Assembly (NCBI GenBank): GCA_014549065.1
Contig: JACDOX010000007.1
Coordinates: forward strand, 9,159,648-9,223,647
Length of the DNA stretch: 64,000 nucleotides
Origin: Cardinalis cardinalis
Taxonomy: Eukaryota; Chordata; Aves; Passeriformes; Cardinalidae
Direction: 5' to 3'
Positions 45,111-57,582 of this stretch are shown piece after piece. How positions within the stretch are numbered: the stretch's first letter is position 1; each line of letters opens with the position of its first letter. The notes under the pieces were generated by a model, which worked only from the letters and a program-made list of their open reading frames with translations, was not told the origin of the DNA and made no database searches. A program made the position numbers and the translations under genes.

Positions 45111-47744
45111 ATGTCCTTAAAATTACTGGAGATACTTTGCCACTTCTCCACCAGATATTTGAAAATGAAACTTTGCTGGATTTTACTATACGATGCATGG
45201 CGCCACCTCAAAGGCTCCCACATTCTTCCTCCTACCTCTATAATGGAATTACAGAGTTTGGCTGTACATACATTGATGGATCTAACCAACCTGCAAATGC
45301 AGATAAGGGTAAAATCACTTGATGGGTTAGTTCTCCTTAATGTATATTTACTCAGCCTTTATGTTATGTATGCATTTTTTACTTTCATGCCACATATATC
45401 AATGACAAATGTAAGAATTGAAAAGCCAGTAATAACACAAAATAACACCTTTTTTTTTTTTTTTTCGTCTGTGGTGCAATTGCCAGAGACGTTATCTCTG
45501 CATTTGAATAAGGAATAGTAGGAAATTAACATTTTTGGGGTCCCGGTCCTGATTCTGTTCAATGTACATCCAATTTCTAAACTCAAATGGACTTATATGA
45601 TACAATAGAGGTTTCCAATAATAAAAGCCTCACACTTCNTTTACACTGTATTTTTCCACAAATGGTATAATGATTGCAATAAAGGANTGTGGATGTTTAT
45701 TTTATATGCATTTATACAAGATTGGTATTGAAATAGCCCATGGAAAAATGTTTCTTTTGAGGAAAACCAATTCATAGATCCATATTCCAANCTGACAATT
45801 TTCAGTATCTTCTCTTCTGTCTACAGGATATATTTTTTTGTTTTAAAATATATATTTCCTTTTCCTATTGACCTGCAGAAATGTGAATTAAGAGATATCT
45901 TTGTTTTCCAGTTACTTATAAGGGGGTATACATCCCAATTTATTCCAATTTGGGTTGAGGGTTTTTTTTCCGTTGGGTCGTTTTGGTTTTTTTTTTGCAT
46001 GTATGATATTTCATAATTTTGGGAACATTTTTCTACAATTGAAGCTTTTAAGCTCCAAAAAGCTTTTAAGCTTTTAAGTTAAAAAAAAAAAGAATCTAAA
46101 TCAAATAAAGGGTTGGTGAAAGCAACTTAATTCCCATTTTCAAAAACTGTAAGCCTCAAGCACAAAATTATTAATTCTGATAAGTACTNTCCACGTGACC
46201 AGGAGCAAAGTGACATAGGGCCCACTGATGGGATGGGAAATGAAAGGAAAGTTGTTGTACTGAAGTTCCTTTAGAAGTAAATTATGATTGCAGAAAACCC
46301 CTATGTNAATGTTCCATAAGATAGAAGAGGAAAAAAATTGTGAGACTATTTCATGATTTTACAATTACACCAGTGGAATTCCTTTCAATACAATAGAATT
46401 ACTCTTGATTTAAAGAGTAAAAATATTGACGGAGGAGTGAAAATCTCTCTTCCTGATTAATTTTTTAGTGGCAAAAGCTTGTGATCACAGCAAGTCCAAA
46501 TGACTTTGGTAGGAGCAGAAGAGAGGATCTACTTGAAGAAGTCAACCTCCTCTTTTCAAGTAGAACTTGGAAGGGGATTTATATCCTTTTTCCAGGTGAN
46601 ATCTAATAGTTTGTATTTAACATCTAAACTACAGACAAATAAAGGTTATCATTACATTTGGAGCTAATACAGTTTCATTGAAGTCAGAGAATTATCAACT
46701 TAGTCCTCTGAGAGTTTTTTTTTCTCTACATAGTTAAGAAATGCAGAAATTTGAAAAAGTACATGTCTGTCACAAAAGAAATTGCAAAAAGCATCCACCA
46801 GTAAACTAATAATGCATTAAAAATAAGTTTCTGGTCAGATGTAATAATTTTTTAATTCTTTGTTGGTAGAGTTAAATTAATCCTATTCCCTTACTTTTTA
46901 AAAGACATTAACCCAAAACATGTCTTTCAATAGTGATTGTATCTGGGAATTCACCTTTATGTCAGTTTTTTAAATTACGCATTGGTATTACTTTTATATT
47001 TTTTTCTGTATTAACTGTATAATATAAGCAAAAATTCTCTTCTTTTGCAATTACAGTTGCTCCATTTTCCTTACATTGAGCTTTGGTGGTCATATAATTA
47101 AAAAGTGGTGCTTTGCACAGGCAGTATTGCACATGGTGAAAAATGGTAGCTATTTCCACACTTCACAGATCCAGCTGCTATGAGCATTAAAAATTACTTA
47201 AAACACAAATTTATCGCATCGTGATTACAATGAATTGTGTTGTTATATATTAATTGAATTGTAAATTGCTGTTTTAAATTAAAACACAGCCTATTAGGAA
47301 TGGCAAGAGAATAATAAGAGATGAAGTAATGTTTCATGTAATTGCCAAAATAAAATAAAAAATCTGAAGAGACAGAGGAAAAAGTATGTTCCAGACAACT
47401 ACCTCTTGTGAAAAATTGCCCTGGAGCTATTGATGGACTGTGTATTTCAGTGTCTTCAGTGAATAACAGCCTTTAGTCTCNGAACTTAAGGAACTTTTTG
47501 CAGCAAAATAATATTAGGAATCAGAACAAACCTGGAGAGGAAATAGCTGCAGATAAAACACCGTTTTTACAAACATATTTCTTTTCCCATATAAGTTCCA
47601 TCTCTATTAAAAAAACCAGAATGACTGGATGGCAGATACAGCAATGGGGGAAGTTAAGAAGATTATGGGAAAGTGGGCAGGAAATACCAGAAGANGTAAA
47701 GAAAACCCTTTTAGGGTAACACATTGTCTGCACGTGAAGTAATC
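45111..47744. other. Intergenic, nothing recognised
   Basis: AT-rich with a long T run at about 45,450-45,466, and short direct repeats of agcttttaag at about 46,043-46,079. The minus-strand frames at 45,092-45,586 are not gene-like. Confidence 0.5.
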
Positions 47745-48215
47745 CAAGAAGAACATGAAGAAAAGAGTGTCCAAAGAACAGCTAAGCTGGGGAAGGGGCT
47801 GGAGCAAACATCTTATGAGAAGTNGCTGAGAGAGCTGGGGTNGTTAAACCTAAAGAAAAGGAGACTCAGTGCTTTATCCATTCCTACAACTAGAGGAAAT
47901 GTTGTAGCAAGCTGTGGGTCNGCTTCTTCTCCCGAGTAACAAGTGATGGAACAAGAGGAAATGGTGCCAGGTTATGCCAGGCAAGGTTTAGAATGGACAT
48001 TGGGAATTTTTTTTTCAATATAAGAATTATCAAGCGCTGGAAAAGGCTGCTCAGGGAAGTGGTTGAGTCACCCACCCTGGAGGTATTGAAAAGAGATGTA
48101 GACGTGGTGCTTAGGGACATGGCATTGGTAGACCTNGCAGTACTGGGTTTGCAGCTGGACTCAGTGGGGCTCTTAAGGTTCTTTTCTAGTCTGAATGATT
48201 CCCTGCTTCTAGATA
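47745..48215 (+). mobile_element. CR1 LINE 3' fragment, plus strand, with internal deletion
   Basis: Sense-direction CR1 words encode a diverged C-terminal ORF2 tail (GKGLEQTSYEK, LRELG, NLKKRRLS), followed by the 3' region: gtgggtcngcttcttctccc, gagtaacaagtgatggaaca, ctgctcagggaagtggttga, tagacctngcagtactgggt and ttttctagtctgaatgattc. A stretch between 'ctttatcc' and 'ctacaactag' appears to be missing relative to remembered copies. It ends near the expected 3' terminus at 48,205-48,215. Confidence 0.9.
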
Positions 48216-48929
48216 CATGCTGTAAACATGGGGGAAAGAGAGACCTAAATCAGTAAAATTTAAAAAACAGTGTCAGTGAAGTACCTTTTTATTAGGAAAC
48301 ATAAAAGCAGACAACTAGACTAAGCTGAAATATGACATATTGCTATACAAATCTTAGGCAAATGAGGGAGATGAACCAGGGCTGACAAACTTTAAACAAC
48401 GTGGTAGAAGAAATCCCAATAGGCTCTTGTAATTAGCTAGATATAGCCCAAGTTAGCTTGTGAACAAGTGACATTCCAAGTTTAAAGTGTAGAGTTAATA
48501 AGGCAAAGTCATTAAATATATAATTAATTATCATATACCTAAGGATTTAATTCCACATCTCTTTAAAATCATATAGTATTGAACTATATTACAAGTAACC
48601 TATCAGCATGGTCATGAAAGTTGATGTGTTATGGAACGTTAGGAAAGTTCCAATGAGAGACACCCTAGAAATAATTTCTGAGTTCACTTGCTTCTCTGTG
48701 AATTGTGTAAGTAGCATGATGTCTTCTGAATTTTGGACACAAAGCGATGACTTGTTCTTGGTGCTTAGTCAGAGAATGAACAAGACAAGAAAAAGGCCAC
48801 AGTGTAATGGTAACCATAATGTATTCAAATTCAAAATCCCANAGAGCAAACAAGCCTCAGAATTCCAGAAAATAAGAAGGCTTTTGAAAAGGAACTTAAA
48901 ACAAGCTCTAAAGAGACAATTTGTAAGAG
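48216..48929. other. Intergenic, nothing recognised
   Basis: AT-rich spacer between CR1 pieces. The frames at 48,608-48,958 are not recognisable as protein. Confidence 0.5.
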
Positions 48930-49085
48930 ACATCTATTCCCATCTCTGNAAGTGTTGAAGACCAGGTTGGATGAGGGTTTNAGCANCCTCATCAAGTTTT
49001 TCCTGACCATGGCAAGGTGTTTGGACTAGATGAACTTCAAGGTTGCTTCCACGCCAAGTCACTCTATGAGTCTATGATTTTATAT
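48930..49085 (+). mobile_element. CR1 LINE 3' tip, plus strand
   Basis: Contains ccatctctgnaagtgttgaa, accaggttggatgagg, tgaccatggcaaggtg, tttggactagatgaacttca and the terminus ctatgagtctatgatt, which correspond in order to the last 150 bp of CR1. Old and diverged. Confidence 0.85.
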
Positions 49086-49139
49086 TTTTTTGAGGATATC
49101 ATGTTAGAATTCTGCTGTAAAAAAGGAAAATATCAAACA

Positions 49140-49169
49140 ACTTGAAAACCATNAACATGGTTTTCAAGT
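49140..49169. repeat. Perfect 13-bp inverted repeat at the junction of two CR1 copies
   Basis: acttgaaaaccat and atggttttcaagt are exact reverse complements around the 4-base loop naac. The hairpin lies between a plus-strand CR1 that ends at 49,085 and a minus-strand CR1 whose 3' side faces it from about 49,190. Confidence 0.88.
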
Positions 49170-49189
49170 AGAAACTTCCAGCTTCCTCA

Positions 49190-49480
49190 CCATGNGCAGG
49201 CACATCTTTTGTTAGACCAGGTTGCTCANGGCCCCATNGAACCTGAACACTTCCAGGGATATGGTATCCACAACTANTCTGGGAAACTTNTTCTAGTGCC
49301 TCAANACCCNCATCAGAAAAAACTTTCTTCCTNATGTCCAATCTAAATCTACCCTCTTTCAGTTGAAGATCACTCCCCCTTGCTCCGCCACTACAAGCAG
49401 TGTCTTGTGTCCAGCTGTCAGTGAGTAGAAAAAGGATGCCCTTGTGCTTGAAGATCCAATCATTCTGTGTGCCTGTGGTT
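49190..49480 (-). mobile_element. CR1 LINE fragment, minus strand, lacking its 3' tip
   Basis: Plus-strand words match the reverse complement of the CR1 3' region: gaccaggttgctcanggccc, ctgaacacttccagggatat, tcctnatgtccaatctaaat and ctaccctctttcagttgaag. The terminal CR1 segment normally present at the 3' end (here expected on the left) is absent, which is unusual because most CR1 copies are 5'-truncated. Many Ns fall in it. Confidence 0.88.
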
Positions 49481-52400
49481 GCCTGAAAACCTGGCCCTGT
49501 TTTTGACAATTCCTGTAGAAAACCCCCAGCTAAATGTACCTTCCTGAGCTACTGCTGCAGTAGGGCTGCAGTANGAAAGCATGTCCCAACAACAAAAGCA
49601 TGAGGAGTTTGGCTCTGTGGGCATGGCTTGATCAAAAATCAGGCATGCCATGAGGTTTGCAGACATAGATCATAGAGCAACAGCATTTAGGTAGCTCTTT
49701 GTCTCCATTGTGACTCAATTGGAAACAGGGNTGATGGGGACAAAGCCTGCCTGGAAGGCAGGCACACATTGATGGAAACTCCTCCAGAGTGTCAGGACCT
49801 TGTTAACCCCAGATTCAGACTACAAAAGACTTCTCAGTGTTATGTAGCTCATGTCCCCTTACACAGCTCTGTTTGTCNTATTTCATCAAGTGTAAAAAAA
49901 TAAGACGCTAAAGTGAAGGTAAACTCTTATTGCTTCCTTGACAGTCTTTCTTCACAGTGTTAGAAAGCTGAATGTTGAAATATAATTGCAGAGACAAGGC
50001 AAAGTGACATTGTGGCTTTGTAGAAGTAGATATTCCCAGTCCAGCTACTTGTGATTCAGTGTTTTGGAGACACTGAGAATCAATACTAAGATTCCTGGGG
50101 TGGCAAATGCCTTTCTATAGAGATACAGACCAGACTACACCTTCAATAGTTGCAGGACTGCTATGAGTGGTACCTTTCAGNATGTAAGTGTTTGCCACAG
50201 AACCTCACTTCTGTGATGATGAAGCCTACAGAAGTTGGCTTGATTCTCACAGGCTCGAGTCTGTCACGGTAGATGTGAGACAACTCAGTTGCCTTTTGGG
50301 CAGGGTTCAAAGAAGATACACAGTGGTACAGAGAATACAGAGCAANGACATTCTCCCTCTAAGCCAAATAAAGCAACCTCATTTTTACTATGAAGAGCCA
50401 TGGTGATTTCTTGTCCATTTCAGCCAGAAATATGAATCCAGACGGCTCTCAGCCACTGATCAGCACTCCTTAACACCAGGGTGGGACATTCTTTTTTATT
50501 ATTGGAGGAGTTTCATGACACTCACTTAATGAGGTACAACTGGTTTACAATGCAAACATTTTACCCTNGAGTCCTCTGGGTTTTGAAGAAGGTCACCTGA
50601 CTGTTCAATTTACCATGCTGTAATCACAGCCAACGTCCTGCCAGTCATAAGCAGNAAGACAGAATAAAGTGACATAGTGACAGACTTTGTCCTCCTGTTT
50701 AAATATACTGCTCAGGATCCTGCTNAGACTCTGATATGAATCTCTGAACACTTGGTCTCTTGGTTATTGTTCCATAGAGATGGCTTTTTGAGTGGGCAGT
50801 ACCTCAGGACAGCAGGGAAAATCCTTCATATTGAGTCTTCTCACTGACTCCATATAAACAGTTTTTTCCCAGAGCTGCTGCTGTGTTTCATTTGCGGCAG
50901 ATGATCAGCGTCCTCACAAATTTTATAAGTAAATCTAAGCTGTCACATGCTGCATGTGGAAAAAAGGTTCACTTTCCACAGACTCAGGAAATACTCACTT
51001 ATACAACCTCTCCTTCATCATTCTCTAAAACCTCCTAGAGCCCCACATTCTCTGCCATGATGGAATCTGGCAGGATAATTAGGTTAACTTATGCAAAGAC
51101 CTCTGGCAGTGTAGGTTCCCTCTGCCTGAACTCAACCTTCCTTAGGGAGACCAAGAACAGCTCAACACCAGTAATGTTGATATCAGGGGGTGCTGCAAAA
51201 CCAGTCATTCATATGTGTTCCAAGCATTTCACAGGGGGGTCTACGTTTGATGCTGTATTCAGTCATTCAGGCTTCTGCTCACCTGCAGACTTTAAAATCC
51301 AGTTACAGATAAAGGAGAGATTCTTTTAATTCCCTTAAAGATGACTGTGCATCTGTTGAAAAAGAAACTTTAGAAAGTTTAAGACTTTAAAGAGATCAAT
51401 AACATCCTGCCCTNTACTCTCCCCAAAAAAACAAACAAACAAAAAAAAATAAAACCCAAACTAAATCAAAATCTAGACACAAAAGCTATCTTAAAAAAGA
51501 AAGTGATACTGAGATGTGGTTGTCTTTATGCATATTCATTAGCTATCCTCCTTCCCACTTCTTCAGAGTCCTTANACACCAATGGGAGTTGCATTTTTGC
51601 AGTTTATGAGTCTTCCTAAACACAGGAAGCATTACAACCATCATCCCTTACATTTTGTGCTATTTCTTCAATAAAAAAAGAAAATGCTTTACATTTTAAA
51701 TGCTTCATGTTTTTAAAATCGAAAGCATTTAGATTTTAAATCTAAATGTTTTACTGTCCCTCTTATTTGGCAATGCTCTAGCTTTTTTTACCATTTTCTT
51801 TTTCCAAAAGCACTGCTTTACTAATCCCCCTTGGCTCAAGAGTCTTGTGTTATGCCATTTCACACAAAAATCTTGAAAAAAAAAGAAAACCTAGTTGTTT
51901 ACTGAAATAAAATAAGGTGGTTTTTTACACTTCTTAGTATAGAGTAAATATTGGAGATTCCATTAAAAGGTGATGATATCAAAAATTCTGGTCAAGGAGT
52001 AATTTTGAAAAGAGATTGTGTCTGTAAAAAAAATTTTAGTGGCATCAATGCATGATGCAACATAGGAGGCATTTCTATTCATGTTAATAAGTTTTTAAAA
52101 TATTTTTCTCCTAATCTCTTAAAAGTCAAGTCATTTTTGTTTAGTTCACCTTTCTCCAATCAGTTAGTCTAAAGACCAAGCCAAATCACTTCTCTTCATT
52201 CTTCTAATTCTTGTTGTCTACTAATGTTTGGTTTTGCAATCAGAATGAAAGGATATACATTAAAGATGCTCTATCAAAGACATTCCAAATAGATNAATAG
52301 TTTAAGTTTCTGTATTTTTTCACCAGGGTATATAGCTAGCTCTGTAACCACACAAGTGCACAAAGTGATGGTTCTACAGCAGATTTTTAGAACAGAGCTA

Positions 52401-52719
52401 CTTCCAAGGATAGCACTATTATTGTCAGTATATGGCTTCATAATTTTAGGGGACTTCCACTTAGCTGTACTATTCAAAACCAGGATTCTCAGCATTATGA
52501 CACAAACAGGGAAAGAATGAGAAAAGGTAATTTGCCAAGCCAAATATTTTTAAATATTAATTTAAATATTAATGTATTCTATAAGGCCCTGGTGAGATCT
52601 TAAACAAATTAGTATACATACTTTGACCACTCAGTGGGGAAAAAAGGAAAAAAATAGTGGTTAAAAAAAAGAAACATTTAAACACATAAAAGTGCAAAAA
52701 GGATCAAGAAAGATGGTAA
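49481..52719. other. Intergenic, nothing recognised apart from a palindrome
   Basis: About 3.2 kb of mixed to AT-rich DNA. An A/C run (aaaaaaacaaacaaac) lies near 51,424. Frames at 50,188-50,406 and 51,057-51,329 show no family features. No repeat could be named. Confidence 0.5.
51726..51748. repeat. 23-bp near-perfect palindrome
   Basis: catttagattt and aaatctaaatg are exact reverse complements around one central T. A weaker outer pairing exists with aaatgctt/aaagcattt words 20-40 bp to the left. AT-rich, possible cruciform. Confidence 0.85.
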
Positions 52720-53060
52720 ATTGAGCAGGCACCCTAGAGTACAAAAGGAAATACAAAAGAAATTGTCTTGTTTAGCCTGGAAAAATTAAAGGCAAGAGGA
52801 GTTAAGACTGTGCTGTATAAATTCAGCAGGTGGATATATGCCACAGAAGNAAATGAGCTACTTAAGAAAAAGATAATGTTGGCAAAGAACAAATTAGTAT
52901 AAACCAGTCATGAATAAAATTAGACTGGAAATTAGAAAAAGATTTCTAAGTACCAGAGAAGCAAGGTTCTGGAACAGCCCTCTAATAGGAGTTGTGGAGG
53001 ACAAAACACCTATATAATGTCAAAAAAGGGTCTGAAATAAATGTTAATAGAGGTATCTTG
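52720..53060 (+). mobile_element. Ancient CR1/L3-like LINE 3' fragment, plus strand
   Basis: The words tgtttagcctggaaaaatta, tgactagaa-like 'aaaattagactggaaattag', aaaaagatttctaagtacca, gaagcaaggttctggaacag and ccctctaataggagttgtgg follow the order of old reptilian CR1 3' regions ('...aggctagaaattagaagaagatttctaaccatcagag...ttctggaacagcc'). It is strongly diverged and predates most bird CR1 activity. Confidence 0.7.
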
Positions 53061-53751
53061 TGTAGTTGTCTGCAGTTTGGAGGACTCTCTCAGTGACCTG
53101 TCAATTTTCTGCCAGCTTTATCCGATGTGGCTAAATTATTTGCTGCAAGGTCAGGAGGAAATCTGTGTAAATCTTGGTTCTCCTAGATCAAAGGTCAGCC
53201 TTGCCAACTTGTGATTTTCCTTTTTGTTCTATTACAGCTTTAGTTTTAAAGCTTCCCCTTACAGAGGCTGCNAAGTCATATGGGATCTTCCTTTCTTTCC
53301 TGGAGAGAAGAAAAAGATTATTGTTTCTAGCCTTTCTGAATGCAGAAAATAATTTAAAACTTANATGTATTTTAAAAGCTTAATAAAGTATGGGGCTACA
53401 AAACATCTAATATTTTTAGCTAATNTTAGAGTTTGGGGCTATAAACAATTTCTCATCTACATTCAAATCAGGGCTACATTCAGGGCTTCCTTCCCTGAAC
53501 AGTTACTCTCTTCAATAATTTATAGAATGCTCTGAACTTATTTTCCCCCCAACACAGAAAACCCTCTGTGCACCACTCAAACTATGGCCCCTCATCCCCT
53601 CTCACAGAAAGGACTGAGCTCTAAGATTTATTTTGGTGGTACATGCGTCGCCTGTGTCACCATGTGCATCCTTTAAGATAGCTCATTGACAGTTTAAACC
53701 AAATGAAAAGACAACTTTATGACAATTTTTAGACAGTCTATGAGGAAGTTT
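53061..53751. other. Intergenic, nothing recognised
   Basis: AT-rich, no feature supported. Confidence 0.5.
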
Positions 53752-53862
53752 AAAATCATAGAATGGTTGATCCATTAAGGATCATCTAGTTCCAATCCCC
53801 CACACACACCATGGGNAGGAACACTCTCCACCAGACCATCCAGGCTGCAAAAATTTGAACCA
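53752..53862 (-). mobile_element. CR1 LINE 3' tip, minus strand
   Basis: aaaatcatagaatggttgat at the left is the reversed CR1 terminus. It is followed by aaggatcatctagttccaat, ccatgggnaggaacactct and ccagaccatccaggctgc, all standard CR1 3' words. Only about 110 bp are recognisable. Confidence 0.88.
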
Positions 53863-55819
53863 TTCCTTCTGATTTTGTTACTGGGCAGGGAGGGAATGGA
53901 CATCGCTTCATCAGCAGCTCTCTGGTGGCACAGTCTCNGTTCTGTGGACACCACACTGCAAAGGGTCTGTTGTCCTCTATATCAAGCGTTCTAGTATCAT
54001 CATAGTGCNAGGATTCCATATTGCCAGAGTTTCATATCTCCTCTGTTTCTCATAGGCAGCTCCTCTAAGCACTTACTGTTCCTAGTCCTTGCAGCAGTCA
54101 ACTGACTCCAGACCCCACCAATCCACTCTTCTATACCACTGTACAGGTGTGGCCTGTTAAGATCAGGCCTGCTCCTAATCTTTAGTAATTGGTTTAGCTG
54201 CAACTCTTTAGGGGATAAGATTGCATTCTATACCATCTTCATTTACCCATACTGTATCCCCCTACAAGGGTCCAGTGTCACTAGAAGCCACTGGAAGCCT
54301 CGTGGCTGCACTGAACAAGCCAGTGGTGTTTCTGATTGGGTTGCTGGGTCAGCCAGCTTCCAACCTCTCTCCTGAGATCTGGCTGTTCTGAGGTCAAATC
54401 CACTGAAGTCAGAGGCACCTTTGTTCCTTCACCTTAGACAAGAGGCNTCTTGATAATGCATCTGGCATTATGTGTTTTTTACAAAGTTCTTCAGCCATAT
54501 GGATCCTCTCAGGTTACATATTTTTCTTCTCAATAGTGAGGCAGAATTTGAGATAAGCCATGTTAGTCAACTGCTTTTCTTCCTAGCATCCACAAGACAT
54601 TCTCAGCAGGTTAGAAACACAGTGACTTGCACTGTAACAAATCTTCCATGGCTGCGTGGTCTCGCTAATTGGAAAGGCTGNCTACAAGTTAGGTATAATG
54701 GTCGATGCTGGGGTGTAATATCTGAGGTGTTGTCTACCTAGCAGAACTCCACCATGTGTCTTGCCTAGTTACCATGATTGCTCTCAGCTGTATTTTTCAC
54801 TCAGTGTTGTCCCAGCACAGATGATGGAGCCCCCATTTTTCCAGCACCCCAGCCACAGATGGAGATGTGCTATGACTTTCAGTAAATGCAGAATGCCTCA
54901 CAGTTCTAGGGTAAATCCTTCAGCGGATGCACTCTTGGCATTCTGGGGAAAAAAATAAAACAACCCATTTTACATAAATCATGCCTCCAGAGGTCAAGTA
55001 TTTTATAGATTTTTAGCAATTCCTTGCTACAGCTTTGCCTCTCTAGTCACCTGGTTTCAAGCACAATTTNATCCCTGAGAAACAGGGAAGTGCCACTGCT
55101 TTCCTGTCCTAGTGAACTCAGGCAGCAAAGCTGGAAAAAAAGATAATCAGCTACCCTTTGAACATTTTGAACTGCATACCTTTGCAGTTCAAAAGGGATT
55201 CTTCCCAGTTGTTTTCAAAGCTTTGTCATCTCTGTGATTCCTATGCCATGCTGTCATCCTTTTAAAGACACTTACATAAAATTTACCTGCACAGTTCTAT
55301 CTGTGAAAACAGCATTTATTCAGGGAGAAGATGGTGAAAAACAGATTTGCACAGAAAAAAGAATAGGTAAAAATATAAATAACATAAATAAAAATAGTGG
55401 ATTTAATATTATGTTATGAGGATAAATAATACTGTATTATTAAAGACTCTTATTAGAAAATCATGGTATGTTTATAGCACCTATTAAGGAAATTCTCCCA
55501 CTTCTAATTAGAATGAAAAAACAGTAGAGCAAGAGGACTACTGGTACTAAACTGGAATCCTTCAATAACTGGAACTGACATTGAAACAACCAAATTAAAA
55601 TGGAGCCTCGACTCTGGTGACCANATGAATGAAGGACAAAATAGTTTGAAATATAACATTAACAGAAACTAGATTTAATTAATAATAAATTAATAGCACA
55701 TATATAAAAAATTAAAGTATTTCAAAACATTTTCAAATACNTAGAGCAGGGAGCTTACCAGAGAATCACCTTTCAATAAAAGCATTCAGAAAATGAGGTT
55801 GGAACAAGAAGGAAATATA
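53863..55819. other. Intergenic, nothing recognised
   Basis: Mixed composition. The minus-strand frames at 53,786-54,203 and the plus-strand frames at 54,472-54,958 show no domain. No repeat family was named. Confidence 0.5.
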
Positions 55820-56400
55820 TTCTTTGCTTCAGTGTTCATTGCCAAAATAAAAAATAAAAAAAAATGTGTGACAGTGTGACAACCTTTCTTTTCAGGAAAC
55901 ATGCAAGAGGAGTACCTTTACTCTGAAGAAACTTAGAAAAGATTTCTGGAAAATCAATAAAAAAACTAGTTAAAGGCTGTCTGCAGTAGATGGTACTCAC
56001 TGCAGAGGTCTAAGGAAATATAAGCATGATATCGTCCTATCTGTGATGTAATAAACTATGCTTAAATCTACCTCATTATCAGAGAAATGAAAGCTGACAA
56101 ACATGGCATCAGGTTTTAGAAAGGATTCCAGGCTGATCCAAGAAACAACAGCCAACACTTGTACANGAAGAGTTGCAAGGTATTGTACGAAAGACTAGAA
56201 TTGGCAAATACATGGATAAAAGCACTGCAAAGTGAAAGGCTCAGCCCTTGCAAAGACAAGCCATGGAATCTGCATTTGGTGGAGTTCCTTGANGGAGAAA
56301 AACTCCTGAAATTAGGGCTATCCAAGGACACAGGGATTGAGATTTCCAAAATATTGTTGTCAAAGTCCTGTGCCAAATGCTGTCAGGGAAACTAACTGGT
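55820..56400 (+). mobile_element. Possible ancient CR1-like ORF2 remnant, plus strand
   Basis: tatattctttgcttcagtgt and ttcattgccaaaataaa resemble the CR1 word 'tattctttgcttcagtcttcac', which in ORF2 precedes the reverse transcriptase. About 250 bp further, attccaggctgatccaagaa and acaacagccaacact sit where 'ctccaggggtgatccaggaaattacaggcc' is expected. The distances are about right but the identity is low. No open frame remains. Confidence 0.45.
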
Positions 56401-57510
56401 CAGATTTAGTGGACTGGACCATTATGAGAAGTAGCTCAAAGTCCTCAGCCACACAAAGAGCTTTGAATGTTGCAAGCTGCCACATCTGTNCGGTCAGCTG
56501 TGGCTGACATTTTTCCCCAGGCACCAAACAGAGGCCTCAGTTGTTCCCTGTAACTGAACCCAAACTCCTCACCTTCCCTTCTCCACATNTTCGTCTCCCT
56601 CTGAAAGGTGGGCTCAACAGACCTTTGGAAAACAGAAGAAGACATGGGTGTCACAAAGATTTTTAAAAATTCTTTCATTACTTCCTCCCATGTCTGGCAC
56701 TGGCAGAAGAAATTTGGCAGTGTTTCTTCCTCCAGTGCCCCAGCTGTAGCACATCTCTGCTGCCAATGTGATGTTGGGTTTGGCTCCCAAATGGCCAGTG
56801 CACAAGAGCATGGTGCACACACTGGGAGTTTTTACTGTCCTAGCAAGTCTNCTGGCAAGACACTACCACTACCACCTCTGTGAGGATTAAAGCCAAAACC
56901 TAAACCCACCAGGGCATCTGTGATAATGGCTAATCATAGGCCAGACTGAGTGCAGGTAATGTGCTGGTGCTTGCAACTCTTGAAAATTGTGATAGGAGAG
57001 CAATTTTGCAATGACAAAAGTACACTCTAGGTGGTGAGGTAATGGGTTGGTTCATGCAAGTAACTAGTGAATATATTTAGAACTGTAAAGGGTCTGTTAA
57101 AAATTGTCTTCCAGAAACATTTATTGTAGCCAATTCTGCAAGGAAGATGAATCATTCCCTTATTGCCACATTTAAACATACATGTTGAATGGTGGTGGAG
57201 GGGAATTTCAGGGAAATAAACACCGAAAAATGAAGGCCTGCCACCATTGCACATTTGCTTCACCTCCAGAAGTACTGGAGTTGCAGAGTTGANAATGTGA
57301 TGGGAAGGGAGTGAAGGGAGAGCAGTTTACATCCTTCCACTCAAAGCTGCTGGAACAGGCTCCTTCTCCAGGGCTATGAGCAACACTGCTGAAGCATCTG
57401 CCTTTTCCAAGGAGCACTAGTCCTGATGACAAGTGCCTTACCAAAGTGTTAAGGGCTGTATACAGGAGCTGTAGGCAGGGAAAAATCTTCCTTTCTGATC
57501 ACTTTTCTTT
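56401..57510. other. Intergenic, nothing recognised
   Basis: A slightly GC-richer part (56,450-56,880) has overlapping open frames on both strands that match nothing known to me. No repeat was named. Confidence 0.5.
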
Positions 57511-57582
57511 TTCTCCTTCTCCTTCTCCTTCTCCTTCTCCTTCTCCTTCTCCTTCTCCTTCTCCTTCTCCTTCTCCTTCTCC
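57511..57582. repeat. (TTCTCC)12 hexamer microsatellite
   Basis: Twelve exact units of TTCTCC with no interruption, an uninterrupted purine strand (GGAGAA) on the complement. The perfect length suggests it is polymorphic. The open frame across it on the minus strand (a Gly-Glu run) is a by-product. Confidence 0.97.

Noticed and set aside
44948..45518. Frames of 124 and 135 residues, open on the plus strand
   Set aside because: No protein family features and no splice context. The sequence texture is that of a non-coding conserved block.
56445..56883. Overlapping frames on both strands of 91-125 residues
   Set aside because: Locally higher GC lowers stop frequency. Neither strand shows a known domain.
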